A stretch of DNA of 64,000 bases from Variovorax sp. YR216 (lineage in GTDB: Bacteria; Pseudomonadota; Gammaproteobacteria; Burkholderiales; Burkholderiaceae_C), in the NCBI RefSeq assembly GCF_900107745.1, contig NZ_FNRO01000011.1, positions 62,001 through 126,000 on the forward strand. Reading direction: 5' to 3'. Each line of letters begins with the position of its first letter. Position 1 is the first letter of the stretch. Positions 50,297 to 58,188 of the stretch are shown here, piece by piece. Both the position numbers and the translations under genes were made by a program. The notes beneath the pieces are model-generated. The model made no database searches and had not been told where the DNA came from. It worked only from the letters and a program-made list of their open reading frames with translations.

Positions 50297-50821
50297 ATGG
50301 CTTTGTATGAACTCGATGGCGTGGCGCCGCAACTGGGAGAAGGCGCCTGGGTCGCCGACAGCGCGCAGGTGATGGGCGATGTCGTGCTGGCCGAGAACGC
50401 CAGCGTGTGGTTCGGCGCGGTGCTGCGCGGCGACACCGACACCCTGCGGATCGGTCGCAACAGCAACATCCAGGACCTGTCGGTGCTTCACGCCGATCGC
50501 GGTTGCCCGTTGACCATCGGAGAGAACGTCACCGTCGGCCATCAGGTGATGCTCCACGGCTGCACCGTCGGCGACAACTCGCTGATCGGCATCCAGGCGG
50601 TGGTCTTGAATAACGCGAAGATCGGCCGCAACTGCATCGTCGGCGCCGGCAGCGTGGTGACCGAGGGCAAGGAGTTTCCCGACAACTCTCTCATCATCGG
50701 TTCACCCGCCAAGGTGGTCCGCACGCTGGATGAAGCGGCGGCCGCCAAGCTGCGGCAGAGCGCCGAACACTATGTCGAAAACGCCCATCGCTTCGCGAAG
50801 GGTCTGAAAAAGATCGCCTGA
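50297..50821 (+). CDS. Gamma-class carbonic anhydrase family protein (YrdA/PaaY type)
   Basis: 174 residues folding as a left-handed beta-helix of hexapeptide repeats (IGRNSNIQDLSVLHADRG, IGENVTVGHQVMLHG, IGIQAVVLNNAKIGRNCIVGAGSVV) with a helical C-terminus. Three zinc-binding His are H65, H82 and H87, the Cam/YrdA triad. Trimeric, cytoplasmic. The Glu residue that marks the strongly active Cam enzymes is not obvious, as in many YrdA-like proteins, so activity is uncertain. It ends directly at the hslO start with no spacer. Confidence 0.92.
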   Translation: MALYELDGVAPQLGEGAWVADSAQVMGDVVLAENASVWFGAVLRGDTDTLRIGRNSNIQDLSVLHADRGCPLTIGENVTVGHQVMLHGCTVGDNSLIGIQAVVLNNAKIGRNCIVGAGSVVTEGKEFPDNSLIIGSPAKVVRTLDEAAAAKLRQSAEHYVENAHRFAKGLKKIA

Positions 50822-51820
50822 ATGTCCGAACTCCACAAGTTCCTGTTCGAAGGCCTGCCGGTGCGCGGGATGATCGTGCGCCTCACAGAGTCCTGGCAGG
50901 AAGTGCTGGCGCGTCGCGCGTCCAACTCCGATACGGGCGCCTATCCGCAGCCCCTGGCCGAGCTGCTCGGCGAGATGACCGCCGCGGCCACGCTGATGCA
51001 GGCCAACATCAAGTTCAACGGGTCGCTGATCCTGCAGATCTTCGGCGACGGGCCGGTCAAGGTCGCGGTGGCCGAGGTCAAGCCGGACCTGAGCCTGCGC
51101 GCCACCGCCAAGGCGATCGGGGAGATCGCGGCGGACGCGAAGCTCTCGGACATGGTCAATGTGCACGGCAAGGGCCGTTGCGCGATCACGCTCGACCCCA
51201 AGGACAAGCTGCCGGGCCAGCAGCCCTACCAGGGCGTCGTGCCCCTCATCGACGAGAAAGGCAAGAAGCTCGAGCGGATGAGCGACATCCTCCAGCACTA
51301 CATGCTGCTGAGCGAGCAGCTCGACACCACGCTGGTGCTCGCCGCCAACGACAAGATTGCGGCCGGCCTGCTGATCCAGCGCCTGCCGGTGAAGGGCGAG
51401 GCCAACCTCGAAGGGACGGCCGAAGGCGGGCGCGAGCAGGTGCAGCAGGACCAGATCGGGCACAACGAGGACTACAACCGCATCTCGATCCTCGCGTCGA
51501 GCCTGACGCGCGACGAGCTGCTCTCGCTCGATGTCGACACGATTCTTCGCCGCCTGTTCTGGGAAGAGACGGTGCGGCGCTTCGAGCCGCAGACCGGCAT
51601 GCTGGGTCCGCATTTCGCCTGCACCTGCGGGCGTGCGCGGGTGGAAAGCATGATCCGCGGCCTTGGCCGCGACGAGGCCGAGAGCATCATCTCGGAGCGC
51701 GGCAACATCGAGGTCGGCTGCGATTTCTGTGGCAAGCAGTACCACTTCGATGCAGTGGATGCGGCGCAGATCTTTACCGCGCCCGGCGATCAGATGCCGG
51801 GCAGCGCGGTCGTCCAGTAG
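50822..51820 (+). CDS. hslO: Redox-regulated chaperone Hsp33
   Basis: 332 residues. The C-terminal zinc-cysteine switch is plain: CxC at C267/C269 (FACTCGRARVE) and CxxC at C300/C303 (GCDFCGKQYHF). The N-terminal domain starts LHKFLFEGLPVRGMIVRL and includes GNGSL-like NGSLILQIFGDGP. Oxidation releases zinc and activates the holdase. Starts immediately after the gamma-carbonic anhydrase stop codon, so the two are translated together. Confidence 0.96.
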   Translation: MSELHKFLFEGLPVRGMIVRLTESWQEVLARRASNSDTGAYPQPLAELLGEMTAAATLMQANIKFNGSLILQIFGDGPVKVAVAEVKPDLSLRATAKAIGEIAADAKLSDMVNVHGKGRCAITLDPKDKLPGQQPYQGVVPLIDEKGKKLERMSDILQHYMLLSEQLDTTLVLAANDKIAAGLLIQRLPVKGEANLEGTAEGGREQVQQDQIGHNEDYNRISILASSLTRDELLSLDVDTILRRLFWEETVRRFEPQTGMLGPHFACTCGRARVESMIRGLGRDEAESIISERGNIEVGCDFCGKQYHFDAVDAAQIFTAPGDQMPGSAVVQ

Positions 51821-51831
51821 CCGCGCGGCGC

Positions 51832-52815
51832 TCAGTGGCGCCGCGCCGTTTCGAAGTCGCTGAAGCGGATGTCCGGCGCGCTGGTGTTGTGGCGCGACGG
51901 CGTGGTCCGTGCAAAACGGACCTGGGCGGCTTCGATCGATGAAATCTCGGGGAGCGGCTTCGTCTCGGCCGCGGCGGAGTGGGCCGATTGCCAGGTCAGT
52001 TCGCTCACGTCCGCGTTGTCCACCGACACGAACATCGAACGCAGCACCGCGAAAGGCTGAGACTTCTGGGTGGGGGGATGCAGCGAGACGTCGAGGGCGG
52101 TGCGCGCCTGGCTGATCTCCGCGACCCTGACCGACGCGCTGCCACCGTTGGCGAAGCGCAGGCGGAACGAGAGCGGCTGTGTCTGGATCGAGATCGACGA
52201 GATGTTGACCACTGGCCGGCCGGCATCCTGCACCGGTCCCATGAGGAATGACGAGCCGTACACGCCGTCGCCGAAACGCGGCAGCGGCAATGGCTTGAGG
52301 CGCCAGTAGCCGTCGGCGGGGTAGAGCACCAGAGCCTCCATCGGCTTCTTGTCCTGCTGCGTGGCCTTGGCAAAAACCTGGACCAGATGAAAGTCGTTGC
52401 CTGAACGTGCGCCGACGCGAACCGGCACCCGATTCGGCCGCCAGAAGGACGGCAGCGTCATCCCCACGATCATCCATTGCGGGCCGTCGTACAGCACCAC
52501 GCGACGCTGTTTGAACTTGAAGCTCGGGTCGGTCGGATGGGCCCCGCCGTCGAAGTTGCAGGCCGAGAAGTCGGGCGCGGTGACGTCCTTCTCGATCTTG
52601 TCGATGTAGGAAGGCTGGAGCGCCTCGACGCGGAAATTCGTGATGCGCTGCCCGCGCAGCACCATCGAGACGTTGTCTTCCTCCGCGCAGGCGGTGGGAC
52701 GGGTCTTGTTCTCGACGGTCACCGTCGCAGGTGCCGCGAAGGCCGTCGATGCGGAAAGAGCGAGGGCGGCGATGCCGGATGCTCCGAGAAGCCGGGGATG
52801 GGGAGAACGTGCCAT
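51832..52815 (-). CDS. Secreted protein of unknown function
   Basis: 327 residues from ATG MARSPHPRLL, with a signal peptide ending STAFAAPA. Mature part about 300 residues: two Cys (TACAEED and FSACNFDGG) and beta-rich segments (KRRVVLYDGPQWMIVGMTLPSFWR, SSFLMGPVQDAGRPVVNISSISI). No family recognised; possibly an exported beta-sandwich. A longer frame upstream overlaps the ATPase gene. It converges on hslO (11 nt) and follows the ATPase gene by 25 nt on its strand. Confidence 0.72.
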   Translation of the reverse strand: MARSPHPRLLGASGIAALALSASTAFAAPATVTVENKTRPTACAEEDNVSMVLRGQRITNFRVEALQPSYIDKIEKDVTAPDFSACNFDGGAHPTDPSFKFKQRRVVLYDGPQWMIVGMTLPSFWRPNRVPVRVGARSGNDFHLVQVFAKATQQDKKPMEALVLYPADGYWRLKPLPLPRFGDGVYGSSFLMGPVQDAGRPVVNISSISIQTQPLSFRLRFANGGSASVRVAEISQARTALDVSLHPPTQKSQPFAVLRSMFVSVDNADVSELTWQSAHSAAAETKPLPEISSIEAAQVRFARTTPSRHNTSAPDIRFSDFETARRH

Positions 52816-52840
52816 GGGTCTTGCGATGCACCGCCTTGCG

Positions 52841-53491
52841 CTAGGGGCGCCGTGCGATGAGATCACGGAAAAGCCGATGCTCGCACGCCGGATCGGAACA
52901 CTTGTCGCAGGGCCAGAACCACGCGCGCTCGCCGGAGGCGGTTCGGCCCGAGCTCGAACTGACGCCTGCATCCTCGGCGCGGGCGTTGATGGCGTTCCAT
53001 GCGCTGGCGAGCCGCTCCGGACCGCGACCATGAATGACGGCGAAAGGCGATCCTGCGCGCGCAAGCGCGGCACGCAGCAGCGCATCCGTCCTCTCTGCTT
53101 CGGCCAGTTCAGCAGGTGTCGAGCCGTCAGCTTGCGGAAGATCCAGCGCCATGAGCAGCGTGACCGCATGACTGCGGTGCGCCGCCAGCGCGTGCTCGTA
53201 GAGGGACGTGTCGCCAAAGCGCATTTCGGCATCGACGGCGAGCATCAGGGCGGTCGAATCCGCGATGACCACGCCGCGCCGGGCTGCGGCGGCGATGCGG
53301 TTCGTCTGTTCGAAGGCTGCTTCAGCCAGTTCCTGTTGCGTTGGCGACCGCCGTGCGGGATCGGCCACCAGCGCAGCCACGACACCGCGCTGCAGCAGCC
53401 GCGCGGCGAGCGCGTTCGCGAGCTCCGTCTTGCCGGTGCTTCGGGCGCCCAGCACCGCCATCACGCAACCGACAGGAAGAACAGGCGTCAC
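52841..53491 (-). CDS. NadR-like P-loop ATPase/kinase-like protein with C-terminal Cys cluster
   Basis: 216 residues from GTG 53491; ATG eleven codons later is an alternative. Walker A GARSTGKT at 15-22 and a DSTALMLAVDAEMRFGDTS region resemble AAA_28/NadR-type nicotinamide nucleotide kinases. The C-terminus has WPCDKCSDPACEHRLF, an unusual Cys/His cluster likely to bind a metal. Substrate unknown. Downstream of ftsB beyond a dispersed element, same strand. Confidence 0.7.
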   Translation of the reverse strand: MTPVLPVGCVMAVLGARSTGKTELANALAARLLQRGVVAALVADPARRSPTQQELAEAAFEQTNRIAAAARRGVVIADSTALMLAVDAEMRFGDTSLYEHALAAHRSHAVTLLMALDLPQADGSTPAELAEAERTDALLRAALARAGSPFAVIHGRGPERLASAWNAINARAEDAGVSSSSGRTASGERAWFWPCDKCSDPACEHRLFRDLIARRP

Positions 53492-53506
53492 GGTCGCAGT
53501 CCATGT

Positions 53507-53597
53507 CAGGAATCCCGCGGAACCGGCTCTGCCGGGCCGACGGGATTACCCCCTGGAAGGGGGTGCCCGAGCCACACGAAGTGGGCGAGGCTGGGGG
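53507..53597 (-). repeat. Dispersed stop-codon-proximal element, copy D
   Basis: Starts immediately after the ftsB stop, on the ftsB strand, and runs to the next gene. It reads CCCCCAGCCTCGCCCACTTCG, then the hairpin CCCCCTTCCAGGGGG, the hairpin CCGGCAGAGCCGG and the tail TTCCGCGGGATTCC. It differs from A and C in the C/G at the head (CAGCCTCGCC) in the same way as E. Confidence 0.85.
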
Positions 53598-53873
53598 TCA
53601 TTTCGTAATTTGCACGAAGACTTCGTTCGGCTTGACCATCCCAAGCTCCTGGCGGGCCCGTTCCTCGACCATCTCCAGCCCTTCCTTCAGATCGTTGACT
53701 TCGGACTCCAGGCGCTCGTTGGCCAACGCGGCGCGCGCGTTGGCCTGCTTCTGGTCGGCGAGCTTTTCCTGCAGTTGCGCCACGTCGCGCACGCTGCCGC
53801 GCCCGGTCCAGAGCTGCCACTGGATGATCAGCAGCAGCAGGACCAGGATGATCGGGACGATGCGGGAGCGCAT
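53598..53873 (-). CDS. ftsB: Cell division protein FtsB
   Basis: 91 residues. A short cytoplasmic N-terminus (MRSR), one membrane helix (IVPIILVLLLLIIQWQLWTG) and a periplasmic leucine-zipper-like coiled coil (DVAQLQEKLADQKQANARAALANERLESEVNDLKEG, then EERARQELGMVKPNEVFVQI). It joins FtsL and FtsQ at the septum. Gene order with eno upstream is the usual proteobacterial one. Both ends are flanked by dispersed elements. Confidence 0.93.
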   Translation of the reverse strand: MRSRIVPIILVLLLLIIQWQLWTGRGSVRDVAQLQEKLADQKQANARAALANERLESEVNDLKEGLEMVEERARQELGMVKPNEVFVQITK

Positions 53874-53905
53874 AAGCTCGATTAGACCCCGCCAGCCTCA
53901 CACCA

Positions 53906-54000
53906 GGAACCCCGTGGAACCGGCTTTGCCGGGCCACTGGAGTTGCCCCCGGTGAGGGGTTGCCCGAGCCACACGAAGTGGGCGAGGCTGGGGGTGAGCT
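53906..54000 (-). repeat. Dispersed stop-codon-proximal element, copy E
   Basis: Starts directly after the enolase stop, on the eno strand, and fills the gap to ftsB. It reads AGCTCACCCCCAGCCTCGCC, CACTTCGTGTGGCTCGGG, hairpin CCCCTCACCGGGGG, hairpin CCGGCAAAGCCGG and tail TTCCACGGGGTTCC. D and E are the most similar pair, 400 nt apart. Confidence 0.85.
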
Positions 54001-55284
54001 TCACTTCAAGTTGTAGAAGGCGGCGCGACCGGGGTAAACGGCCACGTCACCGAGGTCTTCCTCAATGCGCAGGAGCTGGTTGTACTTGGCCATGCGGTCC
54101 GAACGCGACAGCGAGCCGGTCTTGATCTGGCCGGCATTGGTGCCCACCGCGATGTCGGCGATGGTGCTGTCCTCGGTCTCGCCCGAACGGTGGCTGATCA
54201 CGGCGGTGTAGCTCGCGCGCTTGGCCATCTCGATCGCGGCGAACGTCTCGGTCAGGGTGCCGATCTGATTGATCTTGATGAGGATCGAATTGGCGATGCC
54301 CTTCTCGATGCCTTCCTGCAGGATCTTGGTGTTGGTGACGAAGAGGTCGTCGCCCACCAGCTGCACGCGCTTGCCCAGGCGTTCGGTGAGCAGCTTCCAG
54401 CCGTCCCAGTCGCCTTCGTGCATGCCGTCTTCGATGCTGATGATCGGGTACTTGTCGACCCAGCTCGACAGCATGTCGGTCCAGCTTTCGGCGGTGAGGC
54501 TCAGGTTCTCGCCCGACAGGACGTACTTGCCGTCCTTGTAGAACTCGCTCGCGGCGCAATCGAGGCCCAGCGCGATCTGCTCGCCGGCGGTGTAGCCGGC
54601 CTTGTCGATCGCTTCGAGGATGAGCTGGATCGCGGCTTCGTGGCTTTCGACGCTCGGCGCGAAGCCGCCTTCGTCGCCCACGGCGGTGCTGATGCCGCGG
54701 TCGCCCAGGATCTTCTTGAGTGCGTGGAACACCTCGGCGCCATAACGCAGCGACTCGCGGAAGCTCTTCGCGCCCACGGGGATGATCATGAATTCCTGCA
54801 GGTCGAGGCTGTTGTTGGCGTGTGCGCCGCCGTTGATGACGTTCATCATCGGCACCGGCAACTGCATGCCGCCCATGCCGCCGAAATAGCGGTACAGCGG
54901 CAGGCCGGACTCTTCAGCGGCCGCTCGGGCCACGGCCATCGATACGGCGAGCGTCGCGTTCGCGCCCAGGCGGGCCTTGTTCTCGGTGCCGTCGAGGTCG
55001 AGCAGGGTGCGGTCCAGGAAGGCCTGCTCGCTGGCGTCGAGGCCGAGCACGGCTTCCGAGATTTCGGTGTTGATGTTCTCGACGGCCTTGAGCACGCCCT
55101 TGCCGAGGTAGCGGCTCTTGTCGCCGTCGCGCAGCTCGATGGCTTCGCGCGAGCCGGTCGACGCGCCCGAGGGAACGGCCGCGCGGCCCATGGTGCCCGA
55201 TTCGAGCAGGACGTCGCATTCGACGGTGGGGTTGCCGCGGCTGTCGAGGATCTCGCGCCCGACGATATCTACGATTGCACTCAT
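54001..55284 (-). CDS. eno: Enolase
   Basis: 427 residues. Converts 2-phosphoglycerate to phosphoenolpyruvate. All main motifs are visible: SAIVDIVGREILDSRGNPTVE, ASTGSREAIELRD, GDEGGFAPS, the ISIEDGMHE metal ligand region, the GDDLFVTN segment and SHRSGETEDSTIADIAVG near the C-terminus. Length as expected. 20 nt downstream of the DUF1330 gene and upstream of ftsB with a dispersed element between. Confidence 0.98.
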   Translation of the reverse strand: MSAIVDIVGREILDSRGNPTVECDVLLESGTMGRAAVPSGASTGSREAIELRDGDKSRYLGKGVLKAVENINTEISEAVLGLDASEQAFLDRTLLDLDGTENKARLGANATLAVSMAVARAAAEESGLPLYRYFGGMGGMQLPVPMMNVINGGAHANNSLDLQEFMIIPVGAKSFRESLRYGAEVFHALKKILGDRGISTAVGDEGGFAPSVESHEAAIQLILEAIDKAGYTAGEQIALGLDCAASEFYKDGKYVLSGENLSLTAESWTDMLSSWVDKYPIISIEDGMHEGDWDGWKLLTERLGKRVQLVGDDLFVTNTKILQEGIEKGIANSILIKINQIGTLTETFAAIEMAKRASYTAVISHRSGETEDSTIADIAVGTNAGQIKTGSLSRSDRMAKYNQLLRIEEDLGDVAVYPGRAAFYNLK

Positions 55285-55303
55285 CTCTTTACTTTCTCCT
55301 GGG

Positions 55304-55594
55304 TCAAATACCTTCGACGACGATCATGCGCATGATCGCCGCGCCCTGGCGCGATGCGCGCGCCTTGCCGTATTCGGGCGAATCGTTGAATTTCTTCGCC
55401 GCCTCGACATTCGGAAACTTGAGGATCACGAGGCGCTGCGGATGCCAGTCGCCTTCAAGCACCTCGACCTTGCCACCGCGCACGCAGACTTCCGCGCCAT
55501 GCGCCTTCATGGCCTCGGTGGACCACTTCTTGTACTCCTCGTACTGCGTCGGATTCGTGACTTCGACGTTCGCGATGATGTAGGCGCTGGTCAT
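55304..55594 (-). CDS. DUF1330 family protein
   Basis: 96 residues with a ferredoxin-like alpha/beta pattern (SAYIIANVEVTNPTQYEEYKKWS, then HPQRLVILKFPNVEAAKKFNDSPEYGKARASRQGAA, the DUF1330 signature). Function unknown. Starts 4 nt within the end of kdsA (ATGA overlap), so it is coupled between two housekeeping genes, kdsA and eno. Many Burkholderiales keep this order. Confidence 0.92.
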   Translation of the reverse strand: MTSAYIIANVEVTNPTQYEEYKKWSTEAMKAHGAEVCVRGGKVEVLEGDWHPQRLVILKFPNVEAAKKFNDSPEYGKARASRQGAAIMRMIVVEGI

Positions 55595-56448
55595 GCTTGA
55601 AACGAGTCCTCTAGAAAAGCGTTCTTCTTGGTGACGGTATCGAGCGCGAGCAGCGTCTCGAGCAGCGCCTTCATGTGCTTGAGCGGCACGGCGTTGGGCC
55701 CATCGCTCAGCGCGTTGGCGGGGTCGGGGTGCGTTTCCATGAACAGGCCCGCCACACCGACCGCGACCGCGGCGCGCGACAGCACCGGCACCATCTCGCG
55801 CTGGCCACCGGAACTCGTGCCCTGGCCACCGGGGAGTTGCACCGAGTGCGTGGCGTCGAAGACGACCGGCGCACCGGTCTCGCGCATGATCGCGAGCGAA
55901 CGCATGTCCGAGACGAGGTTGTTGTAGCCGAAGCTCGCGCCGCGTTCGCAGGCCATGAAGTTGTCTTCGGGCAGGCCCTTTTCCTTCGCGGCCGCGCGCG
56001 CCTTGTCGATCACGTTCTTCATGTCGTGCGGCGCGAGGAACTGGCCCTTCTTGATGTTGACCGGCTTGCCCGACTGCGCAACGGCGCGGATGAAGTCCGT
56101 CTGGCGGCACAGGAAGGCAGGCGTCTGCAGCACGTCGACCACCTTGGCGGCGGCGGTGATGTCATCCTCGGTATGGACGTCGGTCAGCACCGGCAGGCCG
56201 AGTTCGCGCTTGACCTTGGCGAGCACGTCGAGCCCGCGCTCACGGCCAGGACCGCGGAAGCTGGTGCCGGACGAACGATTGGCCTTGTCGAAGCTGCTCT
56301 TGAAGATGAAGGGGATGCCGAGCGCGGAGGTGATTTCCTTCAGCGTGCCGGCCGTGTCCATCTGGAGCTGTTCGGACTCGACGACGCAGGGGCCCGCGAT
56401 CAGGAAGAAGGGCCTGTCGAGCCCGATGTCGAATCCGCAAAGCTTCAT
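55591..56448 (-). CDS. kdsA: 3-deoxy-8-phosphooctulonate synthase KdsA
   Basis: 285 residues from ATG MKLCGFDIGL, overlapping pyrG by 4 nt. TIM-barrel enzyme making Kdo-8-phosphate from arabinose-5-phosphate and PEP for LPS. Motifs are GPCVVESE, FKSSFDKANRSS, VLTDVHTEDD, IKKGQFLAPHDMKNV, FDATHSVQLPGG and FMETHPDP. Metal-independence cannot be decided by eye; the CFG-type Cys seen in metal-dependent forms is not obvious. Confidence 0.97.
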   Translation of the reverse strand: MKLCGFDIGLDRPFFLIAGPCVVESEQLQMDTAGTLKEITSALGIPFIFKSSFDKANRSSGTSFRGPGRERGLDVLAKVKRELGLPVLTDVHTEDDITAAAKVVDVLQTPAFLCRQTDFIRAVAQSGKPVNIKKGQFLAPHDMKNVIDKARAAAKEKGLPEDNFMACERGASFGYNNLVSDMRSLAIMRETGAPVVFDATHSVQLPGGQGTSSGGQREMVPVLSRAAVAVGVAGLFMETHPDPANALSDGPNAVPLKHMKALLETLLALDTVTKKNAFLEDSFQA

Positions 56449-58115
56449 ACCACCACCTTCAGAGCCTTCTTGTCCGCGCCCTGATGTTCCAGCGCGGCCT
56501 TGATGAACGCGTTGAACAACGGATGACCGCCCCATGGGGTGGACTTGAATTCGGGGTGGAACTGCACGCCCATGAACCAGGGGTGCACGTTCTGCGGCAG
56601 TTCGACGATTTCGGTGAGGTGCTCGCGCTGCGTCAGCGCCGAGATCACGAGGCCGGCGCGGCGCAGGTCGTCGAGGTAGTTGACGTTGGCTTCGTAGCGG
56701 TGGCGATGGCGTTCGGTGACGACGTCGCCATAGATGCTGTGGGCCAGCGTGCCGGGGGCCACGTCCGAACTCTGAGCACCCAGGCGCATGGTGCCGCCGA
56801 GGTCGGATTTCTCGTCGCGGATCTTGACCGTGCCGTCGGCGTCCTTCCACTCGGTGATCAGCGCGATCACGGGCGTCGGGGTCGAAGGGTCGAACTCGGT
56901 GCTATTGGCGTTCTTGAGGCCGGCCACGTTGCGCGCGTACTCGATGGTCGCGACCTGCATGCCCAGGCAGATGCCCAGGTACGGCACCTTGGTTTCACGG
57001 GCAAAACGCGCTGCGGCGATCTTGCCCTCGACGCCGCGCTGGCCGAAGCCGCCCGGCACCAGGATCGCGTCGTACTTGCCGAGCCGCGCCACGTCTTGCG
57101 GCGTGATGGTTTCGGAGTCGACATAGTCGATCTTCACGCGCGCATGGTTCTTCATGCCGGCGTGGCGCAGCGCCTCGTTCAGCGACTTGTAGCTGTCGGA
57201 CAGGTCGACGTACTTGCCGACCATGGCGATGGTGACTTCCCGCTGCGGATGCTCCACCTCATAGACCAGGTCGTCCCAGCGCTGGAGCTTGGCGGGCGGC
57301 GTGTTGATGCGCAGCTTGTCGCAGATGAGCCCGTCGAGACCTTGCTCGTGCAACATGCGCGGCACCTTGTAGATGGTGTCGACGTCCCACATCGAGATCA
57401 CGCCCCACTCGGGCACGTTCGAGAAGAGGGAGATCTTGGCGCGCTCGTCGTCGGGGATCGGCCGGTCGGCGCGGCACAGCAGGGCGTCGGCCTGGATGCC
57501 GATTTCGCGCAGCTTCTGCGCGGTGTGCTGGGTCGGCTTGGTCTTGAGCTCGCCGGCCGCGGCGATCCAGGGCACATAGCTCAGGTGCACGAAGGCCGAG
57601 TTGTTGGGGCCCGCGCGCAGGCTCATCTGGCGCACGGCTTCGAGGAAGGGCAGGGACTCGATGTCGCCCACCGTCCCGCCGATTTCGACGATCGCCACGT
57701 CGACCTCGTGCGCCGTGCCGATGCCGGCACCGCGCTTGATGTATTCCTGGATCTCGTTGGTGATGTGCGGGATCACCTGCACCGTCTTGCCGAGGTAGTC
57801 GCCGCGGCGTTCCTTCTCGAGCACGGTCTTGTAGATCTGGCCCGTGGTGAAGTTGTTGGCACGCCGCATGCGTGTCGTGATGAAGCGCTCGTAGTGGCCG
57901 AGGTCGAGGTCGGTTTCGGCGCCGTCATCGGTGACGAAGACCTCGCCGTGCTGGAACGGCGACATGGTGCCCGGGTCGACGTTGATGTACGGGTCGAGCT
58001 TGATGAGGGTGACTTGGAGGCCGCGCGATTCGAGCAATGCGGCGAGGGAGGCGGAGGCGATTCCCTTGCCCAGGGAAGACACCACACCGCCGGTGACGAA
58101 GACGAATTTGGTCAT
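56445..58115 (-). CDS. pyrG: CTP synthase
   Basis: 556 residues from ATG MTKFVFVTGG; an extra 19-codon upstream frame is not part of the family. The amidoligase domain has VTGGVVSSLGKGIASASLAALLE and KLDPYINVDPGTMSPFQHGEVFV; the glutaminase domain has the nucleophile elbow GICLGMQ (Cys) and the final HPEF. Makes CTP from UTP. First gene of pyrG-kdsA-DUF1330-eno, linked by 4-nt overlaps. Confidence 0.98.
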   Translation of the reverse strand: MTKFVFVTGGVVSSLGKGIASASLAALLESRGLQVTLIKLDPYINVDPGTMSPFQHGEVFVTDDGAETDLDLGHYERFITTRMRRANNFTTGQIYKTVLEKERRGDYLGKTVQVIPHITNEIQEYIKRGAGIGTAHEVDVAIVEIGGTVGDIESLPFLEAVRQMSLRAGPNNSAFVHLSYVPWIAAAGELKTKPTQHTAQKLREIGIQADALLCRADRPIPDDERAKISLFSNVPEWGVISMWDVDTIYKVPRMLHEQGLDGLICDKLRINTPPAKLQRWDDLVYEVEHPQREVTIAMVGKYVDLSDSYKSLNEALRHAGMKNHARVKIDYVDSETITPQDVARLGKYDAILVPGGFGQRGVEGKIAAARFARETKVPYLGICLGMQVATIEYARNVAGLKNANSTEFDPSTPTPVIALITEWKDADGTVKIRDEKSDLGGTMRLGAQSSDVAPGTLAHSIYGDVVTERHRHRYEANVNYLDDLRRAGLVISALTQREHLTEIVELPQNVHPWFMGVQFHPEFKSTPWGGHPLFNAFIKAALEHQGADKKALKVVV

Positions 58116-58188
58116 GCCAGTTCCGGACGCGTGTCCGGGAAGTGGGAAATGGGGATTGTAGAGGACGACCACCCATTAAACTGGCCCG

